A DNA stretch of 64,000 bases from Pedobacter roseus. GTDB lineage: Bacteria; Bacteroidota; Bacteroidia; Sphingobacteriales; Sphingobacteriaceae. Below the pieces are notes generated by a model. It was not told the origin of the DNA and did no database searches. It saw only the letters and a program-made list of their open reading frames with translations. Shown in pieces: positions 8,875 to 17,107 of this stretch. How positions within the stretch are numbered: the stretch's first letter is position 1; every line of letters begins with the position of its first letter. Location: positions 4,464,001-4,528,000 of the forward strand of contig NZ_CP060723.1 of the NCBI RefSeq assembly GCF_014395225.1. The letters are read 5' to 3'. Made by a program: the position numbers and the translations under genes.

Positions 8875-9450
8875 TTAAGAAAGCGGGCTGATATAGGAAA
8901 TGATCTTCGAAAATAGCTTATCCATACTTTCTATTGCACTTTCTGTATTGGTTTTGATCACAAGATTGGCATTTATGGCAGGTTCGAACCTGGCACTTAC
9001 CCCGGTAAAATTTGAGATCAGTTTAAGATCGGCATCTTTATACAAGCCCTTTACATCTCTTTCTTTGCAGATGGCCAGCGGGCAGTCTAAAAATACTTCA
9101 AAATACCGTTCTCCGATGATTTCGGCTGCTAATTTACGATGTTGCTCAAGTGGTGTAATAAAGGAGCAGATGGTGATGATATTATTCAGCATCATCAATT
9201 TGGCTATTTCTGCGGCACGCCTGATGTTTTCGGCACGATCTGATTCGCTGAAGCCCAAATCTCTATTAATGCCTTCCCTCAGTACATCTCCGTCCAGTGT
9301 TGTTGCAAAAAAACCTTCTCTTTGGAGTTTTTCCTTCAGTAAAGTAGAAATAGTTGTTTTTCCCGAACCCGACAAACCAAATAGCCAGATTACCATTCCT
9401 TTTTGATCAGTAACAGGAAAATTATTTTTGGACGAAACTTTTAAAGGCAT
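8875..9450 (-). CDS. cysC: Adenylylsulfate (APS) kinase
   Basis: CysC phosphorylates APS with ATP to give PAPS, the universal sulfuryl donor. The 191-residue protein has the normal length of a stand-alone APS kinase. The Walker A loop GLSGSGKTT is at residues 25-33, followed by LDGDVLREGINRDLGFS at 52-68 and the SDRAENIRR helix, all standard APS-kinase elements. Later segments (PLAICKERDVKGLYKDA) match the family lid region. It is the last gene of a four-gene operon with the sulfotransferase and CysQ. That arrangement fits PAPS supply for sulfation rather than cysteine synthesis. ATP sulfurylase (cysD/cysN) is not in the window. Confidence 0.95.
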   Translation of the reverse strand: MPLKVSSKNNFPVTDQKGMVIWLFGLSGSGKTTISTLLKEKLQREGFFATTLDGDVLREGINRDLGFSESDRAENIRRAAEIAKLMMLNNIITICSFITPLEQHRKLAAEIIGERYFEVFLDCPLAICKERDVKGLYKDADLKLISNFTGVSARFEPAINANLVIKTNTESAIESMDKLFSKIISYISPLS

Positions 9451-9474
9451 AATGATGGTTTGTTTATTCTGTAA

Positions 9475-10239
9475 TTAATCTACTATGCACAAAAAACCTT
9501 CGTTTAACAGCGATATTTTGTTGTACAGCATTTCCTTGCCGGCCAAAGTATGAATATGGCAACCGCTAAATAACGCAATGGCATGCCCGGCAGCAGTATC
9601 CCACTCCATAGTTGGTCCTGTTCTTAGATAAATCTGCGCTTTCCCTTCCGCCAACAAGCAGAATTTTAGGGAACTGCCTACGGCAATAAAATTAACGATC
9701 GGGTATTTGCTAAGAATTGCTTTTTCTTCGCCATCTGCATGCGATCTGCTTACCGCAGCAGTCCAATCGGCCCTCTTATTAATTGCACTTATTTGAAGTG
9801 AATCTTCCCCCGGGGTTTGTTTCCAGCTTCCAGAAGCCTCATTGCCATAGTATAATAAATTTTGCACAGGGATATAAATTACGCCCAATATTGGCAGATT
9901 ATTATGGATTAGTGCAATATTTACGGTAAACTCTCCATTTCGCTTGATAAATTCTTTAGTTCCATCCAGCGGATCTACACACCAATACATCTCCCAGTTT
10001 TTTCTTTCTTCGTAAGGAATACTTTTCCCTTCTTCCGACAATATTGGAATAGAAGGATATAATTTTTGAAGTTCAAGGCAAATTAAATCATTAGCTATTT
10101 TATCGGCCTTGGTTAAAGGTGAGGAATCGCTTTTAGTAGATACTTCAAAATCTGCTTCATTATCATAAACAGTTAAGATTGCCTTCCCTGCTTCAACCGC
10201 TATATTTAGTATAGCATTTATATCAATGGTATCGATCAT
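9475..10239 (-). CDS. cysQ: 3'(2'),5'-bisphosphate nucleotidase
   Basis: CysQ hydrolyses PAP, the by-product left when a PAPS-dependent enzyme donates its sulfuryl group, to AMP and phosphate. The 254-residue protein has the inositol-monophosphatase-family metal sites: SEE at residues 68-70, DPLDGTKEF at 89-97, and the late EWDTAAGHAIA motif. It lies between the sulfotransferase (8-bp gap) and cysC (24-bp gap). This placement supports direct coupling: CysC makes the donor, the sulfotransferase uses it and CysQ removes the inhibitory PAP. Confidence 0.93.
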   Translation of the reverse strand: MIDTIDINAILNIAVEAGKAILTVYDNEADFEVSTKSDSSPLTKADKIANDLICLELQKLYPSIPILSEEGKSIPYEERKNWEMYWCVDPLDGTKEFIKRNGEFTVNIALIHNNLPILGVIYIPVQNLLYYGNEASGSWKQTPGEDSLQISAINKRADWTAAVSRSHADGEEKAILSKYPIVNFIAVGSSLKFCLLAEGKAQIYLRTGPTMEWDTAAGHAIALFSGCHIHTLAGKEMLYNKISLLNEGFLCIVD

Positions 10240-10247
10240 TTTTGTTT

Positions 10248-11279
10248 TTAAACGCCCGCTATTACTTGATGAGTCTTTATTTTCTTTAATATTTCCAATT
10301 GCGGCCCGCGGTTATCGAGATCAGATTGACGGGCATTTAAGAGTATGTTTTTTTTGAGCAGGTCATTTTCAAGGTTATATCCTTCTATTTCTTCAGCAGA
10401 AATTGATTTGACCTGATTTTCAGGATCATCCAAAGCATAACCCAGGCTAGTTAACGTTTGGGCGTTAATGCATTCGAATATACTAATCTCCTCTTCACTA
10501 AGCGCTTTGCGGTATTTCCCGGTATTATCTTTAATAATTGGTTTGGCCAGATTTTCCCACATCTCACCTGCATTAGCCGTAGCCTGAGATTCTTTGGAGT
10601 TGTGAAAATCAAGCATTTTTGCTGAATAATCAATCCCCAGAAATTTACATAAACTTTGGATCACTTTTGCAGGGTTTGCAATTAGCTCTTCATAATTTAA
10701 CGAAAAAAACCGATCAGTATTTGTCTTTTTAGCAAGTGCTATACACGCACTTTGATCTTTAAACCATTGTTTGGCTAAATGATAGATATGTTTTTCACCT
10801 ACAATGGCCTTTTTAAAAGAAAGTGCAACATCTCTTCCATCACGATATAAATAAATGTATTTCAGGTTGGGCGAATGTTTTTCCAGCTCGGCTGCATAAT
10901 GCACGTTAGCCATGCTTTTACAACACCAGTACTTTGCTTTTTTTGCAATTGCAGCGGTTTCATATACCAATCTGTTTATTTCAAAAAGACTATAAGTCTG
11001 TGAGTTTTCGAAAATCCAGGCCTCATCCAGAGCAACACCATCCCAGGGTACCGGATTTGCCTTTACGTAATTTACTACATCATTAATTAGCGTTTTATAT
11101 TTTTGTTCGGTTAAAAAACCATATAAATCTAATAATGGCACAAAGGTTACCAAAATATGTGGTGGATGAGGAGAGGCAATCTGCTGAGACTGATCTAAAA
11201 TTACCCTAAGTAAATTTGACCCGGATCTTTGCGTTCCGATAATCTGAATACCATCTGGTTTTAAAAAACTTTCCATCAT
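10248..11279 (-). CDS. PAPS-dependent sulfotransferase
   Basis: This 343-residue protein shows the two PAPS-binding motifs of the sulfotransferase superfamily: the 5'-phosphosulfate loop IGTQRSGSNLL at residues 14-24 and the 3'-phosphate motif YLYRDGRDVALSF near residue 145. No signal peptide or membrane segment is seen, so it should act in the cytoplasm. The C-terminal ~50 residues (after LGYALDD) look like an extra helical tail. The start overlaps the stop of the upstream transporter gene as ATGA (11276-11279), implying translational coupling. The acceptor is unknown. Cytosolic sulfotransferases linked to PAPS genes are known in gut Bacteroides for steroid sulfation, but this protein may have a different acceptor. 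Confidence 0.88.
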   Translation of the reverse strand: MMESFLKPDGIQIIGTQRSGSNLLRVILDQSQQIASPHPPHILVTFVPLLDLYGFLTEQKYKTLINDVVNYVKANPVPWDGVALDEAWIFENSQTYSLFEINRLVYETAAIAKKAKYWCCKSMANVHYAAELEKHSPNLKYIYLYRDGRDVALSFKKAIVGEKHIYHLAKQWFKDQSACIALAKKTNTDRFFSLNYEELIANPAKVIQSLCKFLGIDYSAKMLDFHNSKESQATANAGEMWENLAKPIIKDNTGKYRKALSEEEISIFECINAQTLTSLGYALDDPENQVKSISAEEIEGYNLENDLLKKNILLNARQSDLDNRGPQLEILKKIKTHQVIAGV

Positions 11280-12505
11280 ATAAAAATCGATACTGTTCCC
11301 AGAAAAATTGCACTGAGTATTAAATATACGGGGCTTATTTTATATTTATAACTTAATATTAAAGCAACCACACATATTGCCCCAACTAAAATGGTATGCG
11401 GCTGCAATAATAATATTTTTAATGCAGAGGATATGATTAGACCAATAACTACAACTTTAATTCCTGATATCATGCTCTTGATAATAGGATGATCTTTGGT
11501 TTTATTAAAGATTTTTGAAACAACAATCATTAAAACTGCCGAAGGAATAAACATGCTGCAGGTAGCAACCAATGCCCCGAAGAAGCCGGCAAGCTTAAAG
11601 CCAATAAATGTTGAACTTACCAGAATAGGCCCGGGGGTTACCTGACTAAAAGCAATTACATCAACCAGTTCTTTGGCACTTAACCAGTTCATATCCTTTA
11701 CCAACAAAGACTGCATAATCGGGATTACAACATAGCCACCGCCAAACAGTGATATACTGATCCCTGAAAAAACGGTTACGATCTTAAAAAAAATATTTTG
11801 ATAGGATTTGAATGCCCCGGTAATAAATAAAATTTGATTGATTAATAAAACCGATACAGCGATAAAAGAAAATGAGTTTAACCTCAATTTAAAATTGGTT
11901 TTAAAACTGGTCATTAATGCAGCATAATCAACTTTTTTTCGGTCAAGCAAGAGTCCGGCAATGGCCCCAAATACAATAAGTGAAACCGTAATTAAGTAGT
12001 TTCCTTTGATCAGATCGAGTATTGTAGCCATTAAAAAAAGTAAAATTTTAGCATAATTAAGCGCAATTTCTTTTTTAAACAACTGCAGCCCGGTTGATAT
12101 GATAATAACGCCTACAATGGCCCCCACATATTGCATAACCGATGTCCAGGCTATACTTTGTCCGTTAGATAGATAAACGTATGCCAGGCATATCATTAAA
12201 ATGCATGCAGGAAGTAAAACTGCAAACATACTCAATGCAGCACCCCGCTTCCCTTTTAACAAATAACCAATATTTGCGACGACATTTACCGCCATAGGTC
12301 CTGGCATAAACGAAGCAACAGTAACACTGTTTAATACATCCTCGTTGCTGATGGTTTTATCCTGTTCAACCATAATGCGCTGAATCAGTGAAACTAAAGC
12401 CATATGCCCACCAAAACTTACACAACCAATTTTAAGAAAGGTTAAAAAAAGATATTTTAGTGTTGTCTTTTCTTTGGTTATATCGCTTATTACTGATAAC
12501 TCCAT
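11276..12505 (-). CDS. CHR-family (chromate transporter-like) anion transporter
   Basis: This 409-residue membrane protein has the long-chain CHR layout with two homologous halves. The first half carries FLKIGCVSFGGHMALVSLI and FMPGPMAVNVVANIGY; the second carries GISISLFGGGYVVIPIMQSL and SQVTPGPILVSSTFIGF. The paired FGG and PGP motifs are diagnostic. About ten hydrophobic segments are visible. Characterised members export chromate, a sulfate analogue. In this operon, translationally coupled to a sulfotransferase and next to cysQ and cysC, transport of sulfate or a related oxyanion is a reasonable alternative. That is inference; the family is often simply annotated chrA. Confidence 0.88.
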   Translation of the reverse strand: MELSVISDITKEKTTLKYLFLTFLKIGCVSFGGHMALVSLIQRIMVEQDKTISNEDVLNSVTVASFMPGPMAVNVVANIGYLLKGKRGAALSMFAVLLPACILMICLAYVYLSNGQSIAWTSVMQYVGAIVGVIIISTGLQLFKKEIALNYAKILLFLMATILDLIKGNYLITVSLIVFGAIAGLLLDRKKVDYAALMTSFKTNFKLRLNSFSFIAVSVLLINQILFITGAFKSYQNIFFKIVTVFSGISISLFGGGYVVIPIMQSLLVKDMNWLSAKELVDVIAFSQVTPGPILVSSTFIGFKLAGFFGALVATCSMFIPSAVLMIVVSKIFNKTKDHPIIKSMISGIKVVVIGLIISSALKILLLQPHTILVGAICVVALILSYKYKISPVYLILSAIFLGTVSIFI

Positions 12506-12665
12506 CTCTTACGCTAAAGATTAACTTGAATGCTGAAACAATATAACACTAATTTTTGCTGGGTAGATTAAATCAGTTGTTGTTTGGTTATTGCTTCCTG
12601 AAAAATGTTTTGTTTAAAAACCTAATTTAAGTGATTTGTGCCTTATAAATCAGATAAACTTTACG

Positions 12666-12675
12666 CAAACGTTTG
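12666..12675. promoter_or_regulatory. Operator-like palindrome CAAACGTTTG, copy 1
   Basis: A perfect 10-bp palindrome with a central CG, resembling LacI-family operator cores. It is 161 bp upstream of the transporter start codon at 12505. A second copy lies at 12829-12838. No regulator gene of this family is in the window, so the assignment is pattern-based. Confidence 0.35.
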
Positions 12676-12828
12676 ATTAATCCTTTAAAACCTTTGATAT
12701 ATGTCACAATAGTAATCAGACCCTCAAAAATAATTGCAGCAACCAATAATGAAATATAACCTGTTGACAATTTTCGAAGGTACATTCTTGCAACAAAATG
12801 CCTGTATTTATCATAATCGAAACATTAA

Positions 12829-12838
12829 CAAACGTTTG
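12829..12838. promoter_or_regulatory. Operator-like palindrome CAAACGTTTG, copy 2
   Basis: Second copy of the same palindrome, 163 bp from the first, with its asymmetric flanks in the opposite orientation (TTAA before, CGCTAA after). It also lies about 95 bp past the stop of the outer-membrane beta-barrel gene that ends at 12933. Confidence 0.35.
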
Positions 12839-12932
12839 CGCTAATATTTTTAATAGGGGCCTGATAAAAAAACCTCAACAGTTGCTTCTAACAGCAATTG
12901 CTAAGGACTTTATAATTTATTTACTTATCGGT

Positions 12933-15749
12933 TTAATTAACGGTACTACGTGGATTGCTTCTTTCGTTATTTGCCCCTACTTTTGTTAATTTATAATTTA
13001 ACGACAGGTAAAAATAACGGGTAATGTTATTGTAACGTACATCTTCTATCCGGCTACTGTTTACAATCCTATCGATGCTGGTATTCTGGTTCAGGATATC
13101 AAAACCTTTTAAGCTTAAAGTTACCCTGCGTTTCATCAGATATTTGTTGATCCCGGCATTAAGCAAGAAATAATTATTGTTGAATCCATCGGCACGGCCG
13201 GCAGAACCAATGTGGTTTAAATCGGCCTCTACCCTTAAATCTTTTATAAACTCGTAACTCAGGTTCAGGGTATTTTCGAGACTGAAATACTTATTGTTTA
13301 TGGCCGATTCGGCTGTATTGTTTACTTTAGTATAACCTACGTAAGCATAAATACCCGCGTTAAATTTATCATCAATATCGTAACTCCAGTTAATATTCGG
13401 GCCGATTTCGAACCTGTTCGTAATATTTTTATCACCGCTGATAAAGTTTGTTCTGTGCTCGGTAAAGAAATTTGCACCATAATTCATCCTCAAACCTTTA
13501 AGTTTTGATGGCATTCCAAAATTGGTACCGGCACGCACGTAATAGTTACCGTTTACATTGATGGGTTTTACCGTTTGGATGCCATTATTATAGGTAATGT
13601 CGTTCCCGGTATCATCAAATGATAGGTTGTAAAGGAAATATCCATTCCAATAATGGTTATTATCAGGACTGAAAGTATTGAAGTTTACCGAAAGTCGATG
13701 GTTTTTCCTTGCCTCGAGGTCCGGGTTCCCAATTCTTTGGTATAGCGGATTGGTATTGTTTTGTACGGGCTGCAAATCGGTTACTGAGGGTAAATTAATG
13801 CTCGCCCGGTAATTGATGGCAATGGTTTGATTGGCATTATTTTTAAAATTGACCGTTAACCTTGGCAATAAATTGTAGTATGATTTTTCGATATTACCAA
13901 TGTTGGCACCTATGTTATTAAATACATTGGCGTTTAACAAACTCTCCTGTGCATTTAATCCGAAATTATACGTCCAGTCTTTCCCGGTATAAATAAAACC
14001 CAATCCGGCTATTTGCAAACTGTTATGGTTATCGAAAGTATTGGTTAAGGATGGCACAATGGTTTCGTAACGATCGGTTGTTGGATTATAATCAAAGGTG
14101 ATCTGCTGTGCATCAACAATGCTCCTGGTATAACCGTAAGCAAGGTTGGCACTCCATTTTTGATTTAACTGCCTGGCATAATTGCCATTGATGGTATAGG
14201 TTTTTGAGGCATTTTCCTGATTGGCCTGCTGGTTGATATTGGTAACCGTGGTACCCCCATTTGTATATTGGTTGAGCAACGATTGATTTAACCAATCAGC
14301 ATTAAAGGTATTCTGTGTACCGTTTAACCTGAGCGAAACCGAGCCTTTTTTATTGGCCAATCTTCTCAGCACCGTAAACTCCCCAAATAATGACGGGGTA
14401 AAATTATGCTGGTTATAATATTGGCTTCCATCATTTGCTTTTCCTGTGGCATCAAAATTAGCATTGAAAGTACGGTTGTTGATATTAGTAGTACTGTTCA
14501 GAATTACATTGGGGCGCAATACCATATCAGTTAACGAATCGGGATGATATTCTGCTTTAAAATTAAAACGGTGTGCCTGGTTATTGCTGTTGCGATCGGT
14601 ATTATCGAGTGTACGCAAAATGTCGCCTGAGCTTAAATCCTGAATGTTGGATAGCTTATTGCCTAAACCAAAAGAAAAATAAGTGAAATAACTGCCGCTA
14701 ATGGCTAGTTTGTTGTTTTTTCCCCAGGAGTTGCTATAATTTACGCCTCCACTGTGCGTGGTGTATAAGCCAATGGCATTGTTATCAAAAACACCGCTGC
14801 CACCAATAGTGGTTTTACCGTTATTGTTATTGATCGAGAAACTTCCCCCGGCTGGTGGCGCAAAAATATTTCCGATATTGCCTCCGCTAAAACTGCTCAG
14901 GTCATCATAACCGAAACTGGCATCGTTGGTATTATTGCTCATTCCTAAAACAGCAAACTGCAGATTTTTATTAAAGTGGTTGGTACTTAAATAACTTCCG
15001 TATTTATCGGTTGTCCCTCCTGCGAGGTTAGCGTTTCCGAACCAGCCTTTTTTCTTGTCTTCTTTAATGGTTAGGTTCAGCACTTTTTCCCGCTGACCAT
15101 CATCAATTCCGGTTGCCTTCGCTTCTTGTGTTTTACTGTCAATCAATTGTACTTTTGCAATGGCATCGGCAGGAAGATTTTTGGTTGCTGTTTTTGGGTC
15201 GGTACCAAAAAAGTCTTTACCATCAACAGTTAAGCGCGTAACTTTTTGTCCCTGGACTAAAATACTACCATCTTTATCAACGGTTACACCAGGCAGTTTT
15301 TTCAACAAATCTTCTACCGCAGCGTTTGGTCTCGTTTTATAAGCATCGGCGTTAAATTCTACGGTATCCTTTTTTACCGTAGCTATGGCATAACGGCCAC
15401 TTACCGCCACATCTTTTAGGGCAATGGCATCTTCTTCCAATTTTAGAAGACCAATGTTAAAAGCCTTTCCGATCATGTTGATGTTTTTGGTGATGGAGTT
15501 GTAGCCCATTGCCGAAATCCTGATTTTATAATCACCATTGGCAACCGCATTAAAAGAAAATTCTCCGGCTTTATTGGTTACCACGCCTATTTTTTTGGTC
15601 GAATCGCTTTTATTTGATAAGATAATCCCCACATATTCAATTGGCTGGTTCGTTTTCCCATCCACAATTTTTCCATTTATATTACCCGGCTGTTGTGCGA
15701 AAGTCTTCGTAGATAATACACACAGCAACATCCATAAATAGGTTTTCAT
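12933..15749 (-). CDS. Outer-membrane beta-barrel protein, TonB-receptor-like with carboxypeptidase-regulatory domain
   Basis: This 938-residue protein has a signal peptide (MKTYLWMLLCVLSTKTFAQ), then a carboxypeptidase-regulatory-like domain (INGKIVDGKTNQPIEYVG, residues ~24-110). A plug-like segment follows with LKKLPGVTVDKDGSILVQG and VTRLTVDGKDFFGTDPK (~150-190), then a long barrel rich in YNxxxNF strands. This is the layout of the Bacteroidota OMP_b-brl_3 / TonB-dependent receptor group that lacks a SusD partner. A classical C-terminal aromatic end is not seen: the last residues are an Asn/Arg-rich tail after FYLSLNYKLTKVG. The substrate is unknown. It is monocistronic as far as can be judged. 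Confidence 0.88.
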   Translation of the reverse strand: MKTYLWMLLCVLSTKTFAQQPGNINGKIVDGKTNQPIEYVGIILSNKSDSTKKIGVVTNKAGEFSFNAVANGDYKIRISAMGYNSITKNINMIGKAFNIGLLKLEEDAIALKDVAVSGRYAIATVKKDTVEFNADAYKTRPNAAVEDLLKKLPGVTVDKDGSILVQGQKVTRLTVDGKDFFGTDPKTATKNLPADAIAKVQLIDSKTQEAKATGIDDGQREKVLNLTIKEDKKKGWFGNANLAGGTTDKYGSYLSTNHFNKNLQFAVLGMSNNTNDASFGYDDLSSFSGGNIGNIFAPPAGGSFSINNNNGKTTIGGSGVFDNNAIGLYTTHSGGVNYSNSWGKNNKLAISGSYFTYFSFGLGNKLSNIQDLSSGDILRTLDNTDRNSNNQAHRFNFKAEYHPDSLTDMVLRPNVILNSTTNINNRTFNANFDATGKANDGSQYYNQHNFTPSLFGEFTVLRRLANKKGSVSLRLNGTQNTFNADWLNQSLLNQYTNGGTTVTNINQQANQENASKTYTINGNYARQLNQKWSANLAYGYTRSIVDAQQITFDYNPTTDRYETIVPSLTNTFDNHNSLQIAGLGFIYTGKDWTYNFGLNAQESLLNANVFNNIGANIGNIEKSYYNLLPRLTVNFKNNANQTIAINYRASINLPSVTDLQPVQNNTNPLYQRIGNPDLEARKNHRLSVNFNTFSPDNNHYWNGYFLYNLSFDDTGNDITYNNGIQTVKPINVNGNYYVRAGTNFGMPSKLKGLRMNYGANFFTEHRTNFISGDKNITNRFEIGPNINWSYDIDDKFNAGIYAYVGYTKVNNTAESAINNKYFSLENTLNLSYEFIKDLRVEADLNHIGSAGRADGFNNNYFLLNAGINKYLMKRRVTLSLKGFDILNQNTSIDRIVNSSRIEDVRYNNITRYFYLSLNYKLTKVGANNERSNPRSTVN

Positions 15750-15915
15750 AGCTAAAATTCTGTTTTTTATTAATTTGTTTGATTAACCTTTTTTCAAGGT
15801 TTCAGCTATAAGACGCCAAAAAGTGGAAAGTGTGACAGAAAAAAAAAATTTTCTTCCGGAGTTTAAAAGAGGCTGTGGGAAAGAGACAGCTTCGGAAGTC
15901 TGGGGCAACAAACAA

Positions 15916-15945
15916 AAAGTCTTCCAGTTTTACCTGAAAGACTTT
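15916..15945 (-). terminator. Intrinsic terminator of the small Lys/His-rich protein gene
   Basis: On the minus strand an imperfect 12-bp stem (AAAGTCTTTCAG / CTGGAAGACTTT) with a short AAA-rich loop is followed by TTGTTTGTTG. It starts 7 bp after the stop codon of the gene at 15952-16122, which supports that short gene as real. Confidence 0.7.
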
Positions 15946-15951
15946 CCTTTT

Positions 15952-16122
15952 TTAAGCTTTAGCTACTTTCTTTGTGTGTTTTTTATGATGGTGTTTTTTA
16001 TGGCCTTTTTTGGTCTGTGTTTTTTCTGTTCCTGCTTTTGCCGGAGTGGTGGTTTGAGCGCTTACGGTATTAATGGTAAAAGCGGCTACCAGGGCGATTA
16101 CTAAAACTTTAATTGCTTTCAT
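15952..16122 (-). CDS. Small exported Lys/His-rich protein (56 residues)
   Basis: A 56-residue frame starts at the ATG 16120-16122. It has a clear signal peptide (MKAIKVLVIALVAAFTINTVSAQ) and a mature part of about 33 residues that is almost wholly Thr, Lys and His, with KGHKKHHHKKHTKK at its centre. A stem-loop terminator follows immediately. The His/Lys cluster could bind metal or anionic polymers, but no family is recognised. Similar short Lys-rich exported peptides are common in Pedobacter-like genomes. The overlapping plus-strand frame is Phe/Cys-rich and is just its shadow. Confidence 0.7.
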   Translation of the reverse strand: MKAIKVLVIALVAAFTINTVSAQTTTPAKAGTEKTQTKKGHKKHHHKKHTKKVAKA

Positions 16123-16277
16123 TTTTACATTGATTAATGATGAATAAACCTTGTTATTTTGTTTATTAAATCTCGAAAATCAATATGAAGATTTTATGAA
16201 TAATTAATTATTGAATTAGAGAATGATTGAATGACAGAATTAGAGAATGCAAGAATAATTGAGTGAAATTTAGCTTG

Positions 16278-16676
16278 TTACGGTAAATCGAATGAGAAAG
16301 TATAATTGAGTCTTTTCCCACTCAAAATGTATTCAGAAACTACTTTACCATCCACCAGGATTTTGTATTCGCCCCTTGATTTTGATTTAGCGGTAGCTAA
16401 AGTTTTAAGCTGAACGTGTGTGCCCGATTTTAAAGTAACAACCTGTTCCCAGACCCCGTTTACTTCTTTTAATTCGGTCTGTTTTCCGCTTTCATTGGTA
16501 TAGGCAACATCAGCACTTAATCGATCGCCAAAACTGGCCTGATAAACCACATTATAACTTTCTTTTTTGGGAACATCTATTTTACCTCTCGACATGGAAT
16601 AAAATGTTGTCATGACTCCAAGGGCACAGCTGCTTAACATAAGCGTAAGCAAAAAACAGTAGAAAATATTTTTCAT
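16278..16676 (-). CDS. Small lipoprotein, unknown function
   Basis: This 132-residue protein begins MKNIFYCFLLTLMLSSCALG, a lipoprotein signal with lipobox LSSC and the lipidated cysteine at residue 17. The mature part is predicted mostly beta: repeated alternating segments such as YNVVYQASFGDRLSADVAYTN and GEYKILVDGKVVSEYILSGK. This looks like a small single-domain beta-sandwich, reminiscent of MmpS-like folds, though that resemblance is weak. No operon partner is evident. It is flanked on both sides by degenerate GAATGA-type repeats. Confidence 0.7.
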   Translation of the reverse strand: MKNIFYCFLLTLMLSSCALGVMTTFYSMSRGKIDVPKKESYNVVYQASFGDRLSADVAYTNESGKQTELKEVNGVWEQVVTLKSGTHVQLKTLATAKSKSRGEYKILVDGKVVSEYILSGKRLNYTFSFDLP

Positions 16677-16724
16677 TTGATAAGGTTTAGATCAGGATGA
16701 CGACGGCTTTAGAGAAAAGGTTGC

Positions 16725-16860
16725 AAGGGAAAGAGAAAGGATTGAATGATTGAGTGAGAGAATGATTCAATGATTGGATGACAGAAGGATCGAATGAGAG
16801 AATGTTGAATTAGACTAGCCCATTCAATCATTCTTTCATTCAAAACTCAATCATTCTAAA
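16725..16860. repeat. Degenerate GAATGATTGA-type simple repeat
   Basis: The sequence consists of overlapping variants of ATTGAATGATTGAGTGAGAG and its complement (CATTCAATCATTC). The left half reads mostly GAATGA and the right half mostly TCATTC, so the block is a loose inverted repeat. Related blocks are at 16195-16265 and 21841-21890. It appears non-coding. Confidence 0.55.
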
Positions 16861-16865
16861 TTCTA

Positions 16866-17087
16866 TCATTTATTAAATGTATCTAGATACAACTCTTCAA
16901 CTTTTTTCCTGGCCCAGGGCATTCTTCTTAAAAATTTCAAGCTCGATTTGATCGTTTGGTTATTATTGAAACAATCGATCCTGATCAATGATCCCAATTT
17001 TTCCCAACCGTAATACGTTTGCAGATCGGTTACTATTTTTTCTAAGGTGATACCGTGTAAGGGATTGTTTTTTTGCTGTTCGGCCAT
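16866..17087 (-). CDS. VF530 (DUF2132) family small protein
   Basis: This 73-residue protein matches the VF530 family by its ordered motifs: NNPLHGITLEKIVTDLQ, YYGWEKLG, IRIDCFNNNQTIKSSLKFL and the closing RRMPWARKKVEELYL. The family is small, cytoplasmic and of unknown function; its fold suggests a nucleic-acid-binding role. It starts 20 bp after the stop of the methyltransferase gene, so the two are probably co-transcribed. The length is normal for the family. Confidence 0.9.
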   Translation of the reverse strand: MAEQQKNNPLHGITLEKIVTDLQTYYGWEKLGSLIRIDCFNNNQTIKSSLKFLRRMPWARKKVEELYLDTFNK

Positions 17088-17107
17088 AGCACAAAGTTAA
17101 GGCAAAA

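Larger units (their letters stand above)
12506..12932. other. 427-bp intergenic region with two palindromic operator-like sites
   Basis: No gene is supported here. The notable content is the 10-bp palindrome CAAACGTTTG at 12666-12675 and again at 12829-12838. The flanks are also mirrored: CG on one side and TTA or ATTA on the other, pointing in opposite directions. Between them lie short AT-rich stretches. A 63-codon plus-strand frame (12798-12989) runs into the convergent-side coding region and is not convincing. The region should contain the promoter of the transporter-sulfotransferase operon. Confidence 0.6.

Noticed and set aside
12798..12989. 63-codon plus-strand frame
   Set aside because: It overlaps the end of the outer-membrane protein gene on the other strand and an operator-like palindrome, and shows no domain.
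15823..16104. 93-codon Phe/Cys-rich frame
   Set aside because: It is the antisense of the small Lys/His-rich gene and its terminator.
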